Origin: Treponema sp.
GTDB taxonomy: Bacteria; Spirochaetota; Spirochaetia; Treponematales; Treponemataceae
DNA: 44,942 bases
NCBI GenBank assembly: GCA_024690865.1
Contig: JAILON010000160.1
Coordinates: 1 to 44,942, forward strand
Direction: 5' to 3'
The translations under genes were made by a program, and so were the position numbers. Under the pieces are notes generated by a model. That model did not search any database, was not told the DNA's origin, and saw only the letters and a list, made by a program, of their open reading frames with translations. The first letter of the stretch is position 1. Each line of letters begins with the position of its first letter. Positions 34,231 to 41,253 of this stretch are shown here, piece by piece.

Positions 34231-35372
34231 TTATGGGAGAGAAAAGACAGGCTGACGTAATCATCATAGGCGGCGGAATCATGGGCTGCTCCACGGCCTA
34301 CCGCCTTGCCCAGAAGGGGCTGGATGTCCTTGTCCTTGAGAAAAAAGAGATAGGCAACGGCGGCTCCTGCCGCAATGCGGGCGGCGTGCGCCAGTCCGCG
34401 CGTGACCCCAAGGAGCTCCCCCTCGCCATGTATGCGGTCGCGAACATCTGGCCGGGACTGAGCGACGAGCTCGGCGTGAACGTGGAATACGTCCAGAAGG
34501 GAAACATCCGCCTGGGCCTGACCGAAAAGGACATTAAGGTGCTTGAGGCGCACACGGCAAAAAGCACGAAGGTGGGACTTGACGTGAAGATGATTTCCGG
34601 CGATGAGGCGCGGGAGATCTGTCCCTACATGTCCAAGGAGATTATCGCGGCGAGCTGGTGTCCCACGGACGGGCATGCCAACCCGCTCAAGGCGACGCTC
34701 GGCTATTACCGCAAGGCCCTCGGGCTGGGCGTTACCTTCGTGACCGGCGTGCGTGTCCTTGAGATTCAGAAGGTGAAGGGGCGGGCACGGAAGGTCGTCA
34801 CCTGCGACGGGATTTATGAGGCGGATCAGATACTCCTCTGCGCGGGATACGAGTCACGCGCCATCGCGAACACCGTCGGAATCGATGTCCCGGTCGAGCG
34901 GCAGTTCAACGAGGTGCTCGTCACGGAGGCAATGCCTCCGATGTTCGACATCATGCTCGGCGTTGCGGGCGGAGAGTTCTACGGGCACCAGAGCGAGCAC
35001 GGAAGCTTTGTCCTCGGAGGGAACAGCGGCCTTCAGGCGTTCACATCCAACAATGCAGGGGAGAACTTCGTCACGAACTCCCTCACCGCACCGAGCATAT
35101 CGCGGGGAATAATGCGCTACTTCCCCTGCCTCAAGAACGTCAAGGTCGTCCGCACCTGGAGCGGCTGGTATGACCAGTGCATTGACGTGCTGCCCGTCAT
35201 AGACAACGTGAAGGAAGTCCCAGGGCTTACGGTCGCATTTGGTTTCAGCGGGCATGGCTTCGGAATCTCCCCGGCGGTATCGCTCGCAATCACGGAGCTT
35301 ATGACGGAAGGAGAGTCCAAGACCATCGACATAAGCGGTCTCAAGTACGACAGGTTCAAGACCAAATCTTAA
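34227..35372 (+). CDS. DAO-type FAD oxidoreductase, set 2 (beta-like subunit)
   Basis: 381 residues. GGGIMG at 15-20, GGSCRNAGGVRQSARDPKE and FGFSGHGFGISPAVSLAI mark the FAD-binding DAO fold. The region after the FAD motif is nearly the same as in the set 1 enzyme, but the middle (about residues 160-300), expected to line the substrate pocket, differs more, so the two enzymes may prefer different substrates. Last gene of the first set 2 transcript; a terminator follows 20 bases after the stop. Confidence 0.9.
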   Translation: MIMGEKRQADVIIIGGGIMGCSTAYRLAQKGLDVLVLEKKEIGNGGSCRNAGGVRQSARDPKELPLAMYAVANIWPGLSDELGVNVEYVQKGNIRLGLTEKDIKVLEAHTAKSTKVGLDVKMISGDEAREICPYMSKEIIAASWCPTDGHANPLKATLGYYRKALGLGVTFVTGVRVLEIQKVKGRARKVVTCDGIYEADQILLCAGYESRAIANTVGIDVPVERQFNEVLVTEAMPPMFDIMLGVAGGEFYGHQSEHGSFVLGGNSGLQAFTSNNAGENFVTNSLTAPSISRGIMRYFPCLKNVKVVRTWSGWYDQCIDVLPVIDNVKEVPGLTVAFGFSGHGFGISPAVSLAITELMTEGESKTIDISGLKYDRFKTKS

Positions 35373-35393
35373 AAAACACAGGCCATTCTTCTT

Positions 35394-35436
35394 GCCCCGG
35401 TGCTCTTCTCCCTATGGGTGCCGGGGCTTTCTTTTT
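35394..35436 (+). terminator. Terminator after the set 2 dehydrogenase genes
   Basis: GCCCCGG (35394-35400) pairs with CCGGGGC (35421-35427), encloses a CCC/GGG mini-hairpin and is followed by TTTCTTTTT (35428-35436). It separates the dehydrogenase genes from the OCD-amtB-PII group, which has its own promoter motif. Confidence 0.8.
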
Positions 35437-35457
35437 CACGATTAAAAATATACCTCT

Positions 35458-35499
35458 GTCCTTTTTGTTCAATAAACTTTCCTTTTATTTCGTCATACT
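35458..35499 (+). promoter_or_regulatory. Island motif and putative promoter of the OCD-amtB-PII group
   Basis: GTCCTTTTTGTTCAATAA (35458-35475), 17 bases, then TCATACT (35493-35499), identical in spacing to the set 2 promoter at 31883-31924. The leader to the start codon is about 65 bases and contains a TTCCTGC/GCAGGAA hairpin (35526-35544). Confidence 0.6.
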
Positions 35500-35567
35500 T
35501 CAGTCAACAAAACAAAACAAATGCTTTCCTGCTGAATGCAGGAATCGCAGGGTACAGGAGGTATTCT

Positions 35568-36707
35568 ATGGGTTACCCGAGAGTTGATTTTTTGTATCTG
35601 AGTGAACCAGATATGATTAAGGCAGGTGTGCGGGATGTAATCGGCTGTACCGATTGCATGGAAGAGGTCGTCAAGCTTTTGTACAAGGGCGACTACCGGA
35701 TGGGCGGTGAGAGCGGAAATTCTCATGGCTGCATGGTGCAGTTCCCGAAGGATCCGGCTTTCCCGAACATGCCCAAGGACGGCCCCGACCGCCGCTTCAT
35801 GGCGATGCCGGCATATCTTGGCGGACAGTTCGATATGGCTGGCTGCAAGTGGTACGGCTCAAACGTAGACAACCGCAACAAGAAGTTGCCACGCTCATGC
35901 CTCATGCTGACGCTGAACGACAAGGAAACTGGTACCCCTGTAGCCCACATGAGTGCAAACCTCGTGAGTGCATACCGTACCGCCGCTATACCCGGCGTTG
36001 GTGTAAAGCTTATGGCCAAGAAGGACGCGAAGGTCCTGGGGATCGTCGGTCCTGGATTCATAAACAACGTGACCATAGAGACTTTCGCCGCACTCCGTCC
36101 CAGTCTGGACACGCTCAAGATAAAGGGAAGGGGAAAACCCGCGATTGACCGTTGCATCGAGTACGTCAAAGAGCATTGCCCACAGTTCAAGAACTTCATC
36201 GTGTGCGACAGCATCGAGGAATGTACGAAGGACAGCGACATCATGAACTTCGCGGTCAGCACCCCGACGGGCGGTTCCGAAACCTATCCGTGGATTGATC
36301 GGGAGTGGGTCAAGCCCGGTGCGCTTATCTGCACGGTCGGCGCACTGAACACGAGCGAGGACTTCATCGCCGACCCAAAGACCAAGCTTGTCGTTGACAA
36401 CACCAAGATGTACGACACTTGGGCGGAGGAATACCCCTACCCGACGTTCGAGAAGTGGTTCATCTTCGGCTCCAAGTTCACGGACATGATTCACGACGGA
36501 AAGCTCACGAAGGATCGCATGGAGGACATCGGAGCGATTGCGGCCGGGGCGATTCCGGGCAGGGCGAGCGATGACCAGATTATCCTGTATTCAATCGGCG
36601 GCATGCCGGTCGAGGATGTGGCATGGGGCAAGACCATCTATGAGCGCGCGCTTAAGATGGGAATAGGCACCAAGCTGAACCTCTGGGAGGAGCCGTACCT
36701 GTATTAG
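35568..36707 (+). CDS. Ornithine cyclodeaminase/mu-crystallin family protein, set 2
   Basis: 379 residues from the ATG at 35568, with AGGAGG upstream; an in-frame start 56 codons earlier lies in non-coding leader. It is collinear with the set 1 homologue: GYPRVDFLYLSEPDM, RFMAMPAYLGGQFDMAGCKW, GIVGPGFIN and the C-terminal GGMPVEDVAWG shared almost exactly. Expected to bind NAD(P) and act on an imine, keto or cyclic-imine compound. It is the first gene of a group with amtB, PII and a RidA-like gene, in contrast to set 1 where the permease replaces amtB. Confidence 0.85.
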   Translation: MGYPRVDFLYLSEPDMIKAGVRDVIGCTDCMEEVVKLLYKGDYRMGGESGNSHGCMVQFPKDPAFPNMPKDGPDRRFMAMPAYLGGQFDMAGCKWYGSNVDNRNKKLPRSCLMLTLNDKETGTPVAHMSANLVSAYRTAAIPGVGVKLMAKKDAKVLGIVGPGFINNVTIETFAALRPSLDTLKIKGRGKPAIDRCIEYVKEHCPQFKNFIVCDSIEECTKDSDIMNFAVSTPTGGSETYPWIDREWVKPGALICTVGALNTSEDFIADPKTKLVVDNTKMYDTWAEEYPYPTFEKWFIFGSKFTDMIHDGKLTKDRMEDIGAIAAGAIPGRASDDQIILYSIGGMPVEDVAWGKTIYERALKMGIGTKLNLWEEPYLY

Positions 36708-36714
36708 TTTTTTT

Positions 36715-36752
36715 GCCATCGCGATTCCTGTTCCGGCAGAAATTGCGGTGGC
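36715..36752 (+). promoter_or_regulatory. Hairpin between the OCD gene and amtB
   Basis: GCCATCGCGATT (36715-36726) and AATTGCGGTGGC (36741-36752) form a 12-bp stem with two G-T pairs and a CTG/CAG inner hairpin. Seven T precede it and none follow, so on the plus strand it is not a terminator. It may be an RNA processing or stability element that sets amtB expression apart from OCD. Confidence 0.45.
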
Positions 36753-36775
36753 AGTTCTGAGGAGGAATAAAAAAT

Positions 36776-37999
36776 ATGGAAAACACGTTTCTTATAAATT
36801 CCCTTTTCGTGCTGGTCGCCTCTGCACTGGTCTTCATGATGCAGATGGGATTCGCCTGCTGTGAGAGCGGCTTCAGCCGGGCGAAGAATGCCTGCAACAT
36901 CTGGCTCAAGAACTTCTGCGACTTCTGCGTCGGCTCGCTCGTGTACTACGTCGTGGGTTTCGGCATCATGTACGGGAAGGACTTCCACGGCATTATCGGT
37001 ACGACAGGCTTTTTGAACCCGCTCGCGCAGGACCTTGAGGTCTGGCAGGGCATGGAAGGGACGTTGAGCCCGCACATCTACCTGCTGTTCCAGACGATGT
37101 TCTGCGCCACCGCCGCCACGATAATAAGCGGTGCGGTCGCGGAGAGGTTCAAGTTCAGCACCTACCTCGTGGTCAGCGCGCTGATGTCCGGCATCATATA
37201 TCCGGTGATAGGCCACTGGGTGTGGGGCGGTGGCTGGCTTTCACAGCTCGGATTCTTTGACTTTGCGGGAAGCGGTGCCGTTCACTCCGTCGGGGCCTTT
37301 GCCGCACTGGCGGGAGCCTTCCTCGCAGGGCCGAGGATCGGAAAGTACATCGACGGGAAGTCGCAGGCCATTCCCGGCCACAACATCCCCATGGCGATGC
37401 TCGGTGGCTTCATCCTGTGGACGGGCTGGTACGGGTTCAACCCCGGAAGCGAGCTTGCCTTTGACGAGACCACGCTGTACACGACAATAACGACGACCTT
37501 CTCCGGTGCGGCGGGAGGAATCGTTGCCCTCTTCTTTACCTGGGCACGGTACAAGAAGCCTGACCCGACGCTTGCCCTGAACGGTGCGCTCGGTGCCCTG
37601 GTCGCCGTCTGTACGGGAGTCGCGGAGATAAGCATCTTCGGTTCCGTCATCATCGGAATCGTGAGCGGAATTCTCCTGCCCCTCAGCGTTGAGTTCGTGG
37701 ACAAGAAGCTTCATGTGGACGACCCTGCCGGCGCAATATCCCTGCACGGGGCGAACGGTATCATCGGTGTGCTTGAGGGCGGGCTCCTGTCTACGTCGCG
37801 CGGGCTTTTCTACGGGCACGGGATACAGAGCTTTCTTGTGCAGCTGCTCGGAATCGCGAGCATCGGGGCATTCGTTCTGATTACGACCTTCGTCATGTTC
37901 TATATACTGAAAAAGACGATGGGCATCCGCGTGACCAAGGAAGAGGAGCTGGACGGACTGGACAAACACGAGCATGGAATGATTGCCTACATAAACTAG
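36776..37999 (+). CDS. amtB: Ammonium channel AmtB
   Basis: 407 residues with about eleven membrane segments, the Amt/Mep/Rh family pattern. The pore histidine pair is present as His170 (GSGAVHSVGAFAAL) and His324 (DPAGAISLHGANGI). The N-terminal MQMGFACCESGFSRAKNACN matches the MQAGFA...RAKN signature. It conducts ammonium into the cell and is gated by GlnK-type PII proteins; the PII gene follows ten bases downstream, the classical pair. A GAGGAGG site precedes the ATG. Its linkage to an OCD homologue and RidA in a catabolic island is unusual. Confidence 0.96.
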   Translation: MENTFLINSLFVLVASALVFMMQMGFACCESGFSRAKNACNIWLKNFCDFCVGSLVYYVVGFGIMYGKDFHGIIGTTGFLNPLAQDLEVWQGMEGTLSPHIYLLFQTMFCATAATIISGAVAERFKFSTYLVVSALMSGIIYPVIGHWVWGGGWLSQLGFFDFAGSGAVHSVGAFAALAGAFLAGPRIGKYIDGKSQAIPGHNIPMAMLGGFILWTGWYGFNPGSELAFDETTLYTTITTTFSGAAGGIVALFFTWARYKKPDPTLALNGALGALVAVCTGVAEISIFGSVIIGIVSGILLPLSVEFVDKKLHVDDPAGAISLHGANGIIGVLEGGLLSTSRGLFYGHGIQSFLVQLLGIASIGAFVLITTFVMFYILKKTMGIRVTKEEELDGLDKHEHGMIAYIN

Positions 38000-38009
38000 G
38001 AGGGCGTAA

Positions 38010-38372
38010 ATGGCAAATATGTACAATGTCACTTTGATATTCAACCCGGACAAGCTGAAGGCTGTCATCAGCGAGTTCAACAAGCTCGGCATCACGGGCA
38101 TCACGGTCACCCACGTGGAGGGCTGCGGGGCACAGCATGGATTCAAGGGCTATTATCGAGGGGTGGAAACCGAAATACAGCTTTTGCCAAAAGTCAAGGT
38201 TGAGGTAATCGTCTCCGCGATTCCCGTTGACAAGGTAATCGAGACTGCCGCGGCAGTGCTGGACAGCAAGGAAATCGGAGCCGGCAAGATATTCGTGTAC
38301 GATGTGGAGAAAGTTTACCGCGTCCGCACGAAGGAGACGGACTTCGACGCGCTGCAGGACAAACGTTCCTAA
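38010..38372 (+). CDS. glnK: PII signalling protein paired with AmtB, set 2
   Basis: 120-residue PII protein. The T-loop GCGAQHGFKGYYRG keeps a Tyr (Tyr49) at the position of the uridylylated Tyr51 of E. coli, followed by the invariant RG. The strand IQLLPKVKVEVIV and the B-loop IGAGKIFVYDV are present. It likely blocks AmtB when nitrogen is plentiful. Its T-loop nevertheless departs from the common RQKGHTELYRG. Compare the set 1 PII, which lacks the Tyr. The stop lies six bases before an island-motif copy that seems to start a new unit for the RidA-like gene. Confidence 0.9.
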   Translation: MANMYNVTLIFNPDKLKAVISEFNKLGITGITVTHVEGCGAQHGFKGYYRGVETEIQLLPKVKVEVIVSAIPVDKVIETAAAVLDSKEIGAGKIFVYDVEKVYRVRTKETDFDALQDKRS

Positions 38373-38377
38373 AGCAA

Positions 38378-38414
38378 GACCGATTCCTTCAATATCTTTT
38401 TGCGGGAATCGGTC
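38378..38414 (+). promoter_or_regulatory. Island motif inside an inverted repeat before the set 2 RidA-like gene
   Basis: GACCGATTCCTTCAATAT (38378-38395) is the fifth copy of the island motif. Its first ten bases recur inverted as GGAATCGGTC (38405-38414), giving a perfect 10-bp dyad. No T-run follows, so the element is more likely an operator or RNA hairpin than a terminator. Confidence 0.55.
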
Positions 38415-38458
38415 AAGATGATAGCACGTAAATCACATTATTCGTATAGGAGATTAGT

Positions 38459-38857
38459 ATGGAATTCAAGCGCAAGAACATTCACGGCGGAGCGGCATAC
38501 GAGGATGTCGCAGGATACTCCCGCATCGTTATCGCCGGGCCGTTCGTCTACGTTTCGGGGACGACTGCCGTTACCCCGGAAGGAACCGTCTACGGTGAGG
38601 GAAGCCCCTACGAACAGGCGAAGTACGTTTTCACCAAGCTCGTCAAGCTGCTGGAAGAAAACGGCGTAAAAAAAGAGGAGGTCGTCAAGGTGAACATCTA
38701 CGCGACCAGTTCCTCCTACAACAGTGAAATCACCAAGGCCTACTCCGAGTTCTTCAAGGAGTCCAGGCCCTGCTGCACCTGGCTGGGCATAAAGGAGCTG
38801 AACCGTCCCACTCAGCTTGTGGAAATCGAGATGCAGGCCATAATCGGCTGCAAGTGA
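38459..38857 (+). CDS. RidA-like protein, set 2
   Basis: 132-residue Rid-family protein, start MEFKRKNIHGGAAYEDVAGY with AGGAG upstream. It shares VYGEGSPYEQAKYVF and LNRPTQLVEIEMQAI with the set 1 copy. Where classical RidA has the catalytic Arg (PARS), this protein has PCCT, so it too lacks that Arg. Both copies keep the C-terminal NRPTQL, which may supply an alternative Arg. The gene is about 85 bases from the PII stop and probably has its own promoter. It ends the catabolic island. Confidence 0.85.
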   Translation: MEFKRKNIHGGAAYEDVAGYSRIVIAGPFVYVSGTTAVTPEGTVYGEGSPYEQAKYVFTKLVKLLEENGVKKEEVVKVNIYATSSSYNSEITKAYSEFFKESRPCCTWLGIKELNRPTQLVEIEMQAIIGCK

Positions 38858-38896
38858 CTTTGGCTGACTGGTAACAATTGCTACCATACCGTTTCA

Positions 38897-38956
38897 GGCA
38901 CAGCGGGTGTGCGCGCTGTGCCGGGGGCTGACGCAATGGGGTGTCAGCCCCTTTTT
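38897..38956 (+). terminator. Tandem hairpins ending the catabolic island
   Basis: A first hairpin GGCACAGCG/CGCTGTGCC (38897-38905, 38914-38922) is followed directly by GGGGCTGAC/GTCAGCCCC (38924-38932, 38943-38951) with TTTTT (38952-38956). The second is a clear intrinsic terminator for the RidA-like gene. Confidence 0.8.
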
Positions 38957-38967
38957 GTTTCTGCACT

Positions 38968-39699
38968 TTAGACAGTCGGTGACTCCACCACGATTGGCAG
39001 GGATGCCACAGACTTCCCGTAGCGTTTCGCGCCGGGCTTGGTGACAAGCTTCACCTCGTATTCCCCCGACTGTATGCCGGACGGAACATACGCCTCAACG
39101 ACATTTGTACCGATTCGGTTGTATGCCTCTACGCGGGTTTCGTTCTTGTCAGAGTCTACAAGGAAAACACCTTGCTTCTCATCTTCAATGTCAAAAGAAA
39201 GGTTCTTTCCCTTGACGCACAGCATGGCACCAGCCATGAAAAGCAGCTCCTCGCTTTCCTTCCCGTCCTTCTGTTTGGAGCACAGCTCCGTGATGGAAGG
39301 AAGGGTGACATAGCCGTTCCCTGCCAGCTTGTAGGCAGCAGCCTTCTCCATCTCAGCGGCAGAGTCGCTCTTGAACTTGAACACAGCCGAGATGCGATGG
39401 TTTGCCGTACCAGGGACGAATCCGTCGTTCAGCCTGCGGACGGTCCCGTTTGCCTTGTTGAACACATAGCCGAACGGCAGCTCCACCTTGTAGCCGAGGT
39501 TCACGAAGTGCTTCACGCGGTTGTCCAGAACGGTGAGCACGGCACGGACATCGGCATCGGTCAGCGTGGAGTTGTAGCCCACGATTTCCTTTACGAGCTG
39601 GTTCCCGTCCAGAATCTGGTCAACGGTGCTCCTAAAGCAGTATTTGTCTTTTCCCTCGGCAACGTCGAGGGAATTCTGATATGTAAAAACGTTAAGCAT
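38968..39699 (-). CDS. HU-like/DUF4469-type protein
   Basis: 243 residues. The N-terminal half (about 20-130) has the strand-helix pattern of HU/IHF-like domains found in bacteroidetes and spirochaetes, with VRAVLTVLDNRVKHFVNLGY and LPFGYVFNKANGTVRRLN. The C-terminal 90 residues look like a small Ig-like beta domain (KNLSFDIEDEKQGVFLVD to the end), the combination described as DUF4469 proteins. Function unknown; DNA binding is plausible but the basic arm of true HU is not obvious. GAAGGA precedes the ATG. It stands alone, convergent with the island, with a small-RNA candidate upstream on the opposite strand. Confidence 0.7.
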   Translation of the reverse strand: MLNVFTYQNSLDVAEGKDKYCFRSTVDQILDGNQLVKEIVGYNSTLTDADVRAVLTVLDNRVKHFVNLGYKVELPFGYVFNKANGTVRRLNDGFVPGTANHRISAVFKFKSDSAAEMEKAAAYKLAGNGYVTLPSITELCSKQKDGKESEELLFMAGAMLCVKGKNLSFDIEDEKQGVFLVDSDKNETRVEAYNRIGTNVVEAYVPSGIQSGEYEVKLVTKPGAKRYGKSVASLPIVVESPTV

Positions 39700-39829
39700 G
39701 TAAAAATCCTTCTTCTGCTATTATGTCGCGGCAGAAGTGTCGCACGGGATTTCTCCCGGAATCTTTCACGGCAACAATGCGCCGTCCATCCACAATGCCA
39801 GACCGGCACAACTGGCTACAGCCCGGCAT

Positions 39830-39858
39830 TTGACAAAAGAAGAAGGATAAACTATAAT
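39830..39858 (+). promoter_or_regulatory. Consensus sigma-70 promoter of the small-RNA candidate
   Basis: TTGACA (39830-39835), a 17-bp spacer and TATAAT (39853-39858): both hexamers match the consensus fully. No plus-strand protein gene begins downstream. Confidence 0.85.
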
Positions 39859-39864
39859 ACATAC

Positions 39865-39950
39865 ATCCGTTTTGTAAGATTTCGGTTCATCCGACTTCTT
39901 GCCCAAAGCCGCATTAAGTTTTACCAGAACTTAGGCGGCTTTCTTTTTTT
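39865..39950 (+). ncRNA. Candidate small RNA of about 85 nt
   Basis: The predicted start near 39865 and a strong intrinsic terminator define a short transcript. The terminator has an 8-bp stem (39905-39912 with 39935-39942), extended by a 6-bp inner stem (39915-39920 with 39928-39933) around a TTACCAG loop, then TTTCTTTTTTT (39940-39950). No ATG/GTG/TTG frame of coding length lies inside. The 5' half contains two CATCCG words and a CGG-TTCAT-CCG hairpin. It resembles no RNA family I know. It could be a trans-acting sRNA or a regulator of the neighbouring genes. No expression evidence. Confidence 0.6.
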
Positions 39951-39975
39951 CAGGCACAATCATAGGCCTACCTCC

Positions 39976-40356
39976 TCATACAGTCCCGTTCAGGACCTCG
40001 TTTATCTTCAAAAGCTGCTCTTCCGTCAGGCTCGCAGCTTTTCCCGCGAAATTCAGCACAACCTCCTTTGCAAGACGGTTCTTGTTGATTTCCTCCATAT
40101 TTATCTGCAGGACCTTCCGCTCCGCGTCAAGCTCCGCATTCTTCAGCTTCTGCCCCTCGCCCTCGCTCAGGCCGTACAGCGAGCAGATTTTGTCCGTCAG
40201 CCCCGCCGGAATGTCCCGGGTCCCGCTCTCTATGGCCGAAAGATAGGAAGAGTTAAGGCCCAGCCTGTGCGCCATGTCCCTGAGCATCTCCTCCTTCTCT
40301 ATCCGCAGGTGCTTCAGGAACTTCCCATACTCCCTACCCTTTTCCGAATCAGCCAT
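39976..40356 (-). CDS. XRE-family helix-turn-helix regulator
   Basis: 126 residues from the ATG at 40356 (GGAGG five bases upstream; an ATG one codon earlier leaves too little spacing). The Cro/C1-type HTH covers about residues 9-63 (YGKFLKHLRIEKEEMLRDMA, LGLNSSYLSAIESGTRDIP). A charged helical region with KNAELDAERKVLQINMEEIN follows, perhaps for dimerisation. Such regulators often control mobile or defence genes. The promoter carries an inverted repeat (40387-40411) and autoregulation is likely. It lies between the small-RNA candidate and the HNH nuclease gene. Confidence 0.88.
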   Translation of the reverse strand: MADSEKGREYGKFLKHLRIEKEEMLRDMAHRLGLNSSYLSAIESGTRDIPAGLTDKICSLYGLSEGEGQKLKNAELDAERKVLQINMEEINKNRLAKEVVLNFAGKAASLTEEQLLKINEVLNGTV

Positions 40357-40374
40357 CATATCCTCCGTGATAGC

Positions 40375-40411
40375 AATATAGCAAGTTTAACAATATTTGT
40401 CAAGGTGTTAA
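40375..40411 (-). promoter_or_regulatory. Promoter of the XRE gene with overlapping dyad
   Basis: On the minus strand TTGACA (40403-40398), 17 bp, TATATT (40380-40375). TTAACA and TGTTAA form an inverted repeat (40387-40392 and 40406-40411, 13-bp gap) flanking the -35 box, a fitting operator for a dimeric HTH repressor. Confidence 0.7.
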
Positions 40412-40484
40412 TTTTGAAAATAAAAGAAAATTTTCTAAACAGACAATAATCCGGACAGAAGCCGTCGAATTACCGCTTCTGCCG

Positions 40485-41243
40485 TCAGTTCTTCCAGACA
40501 TGCTCACGGTGGTAGGCCAGGAATGGCTTATGCCCTTCCTCTAGCCACCTGAGACTGAGATGCGGCGACAAGCCAAGGGGGCTCAGGTCGGAAGGCTCCA
40601 GATGGGAGCTAATCATTATCAGCCCCTCATCCGTAAAGGAGATGTAGCCTTTGTCAAACAGCGCGTCCAAATTCGCCGTCAGCAGGAAGCCGTTGTACAC
40701 GTTCAACCGCTCCGCATCGCTTTCGCAGTCTTTCCAAGGCTTGGCATGGCTTGCCCGCAGCGCGTCTTTCAGCATGCAGCCAGTCACGGCGCAGGAGCCT
40801 CCCCAATAGTTCACGAGCGCATCGCGGTAGATGTCCTGGCCCACGCGCTCCTTCACAAGCCTTTCCGCCTCAGTATGTTGGATTCCCGCATCAGAAAATT
40901 CGGAAAGCTTTTTCCGGTAGCTCTCAAGCGGCGTGTCCGGCAGGGAAGCAAAAAGCTCCGCAGCCCGCCTGAGCACGGCACGAATCTTGTAGACCTCGTC
41001 ATGTGAAAAGACGAATTCCCCGCCGGAAGCAAGCCTGACAGAGCTGTCCAAACGCGCCGGGTCGAGCCTCCTGCTCAAGGACAGGTTGAACAAATCCTGC
41101 CCGTCCTTCTGAATCCGGGCAGTCTCCCCGAAGAACGAACTGAACAACTTTACGCTGCCCTCTGATGTTTCCGCCGCAATCTCCCATCCGGCATCCCTCG
41201 CATATTTTTCCAGTATGGTCCGCTCTACCGTAGTCAAGCTCAT
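40485..41243 (-). CDS. HNH endonuclease
   Basis: 252 residues from the ATG at 41243 (GAGGTGG upstream; a GTG three codons earlier is possible). The C-terminal half is an HNH_2-type nuclease domain: a first conserved block YWGGSCAVTGC, then SHAKPWKDCESDAERLNVYN, where His is the metal-activating residue, and GFLLTANLDALFDKGYISF. The N-terminal 120 residues are a separate domain of unknown role. This HNH type is common in restriction-like and defence enzymes. It starts only ten bases after the AlbA_2 gene stop, last in a three-gene operon. A weak CAGAAGC/GCTTCTG hairpin (40456-40481) follows. Confidence 0.85.
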   Translation of the reverse strand: MSLTTVERTILEKYARDAGWEIAAETSEGSVKLFSSFFGETARIQKDGQDLFNLSLSRRLDPARLDSSVRLASGGEFVFSHDEVYKIRAVLRRAAELFASLPDTPLESYRKKLSEFSDAGIQHTEAERLVKERVGQDIYRDALVNYWGGSCAVTGCMLKDALRASHAKPWKDCESDAERLNVYNGFLLTANLDALFDKGYISFTDEGLIMISSHLEPSDLSPLGLSPHLSLRWLEEGHKPFLAYHREHVWKN

Positions 41244-41253
41244 AGCCACCACC

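Noticed and set aside
20793..36707. Simple inverted duplication of one operon
   Set aside because: The gene order differs between sets and the transporter differs (APC permease versus AmtB); no long DNA-level identity was seen.
39172..40449. 425-codon open frame on the plus strand across the small-RNA region
   Set aside because: It lies antisense to the HU-like and XRE genes, runs through the intrinsic terminator at 39905-39950 and shows no protein-like pattern.
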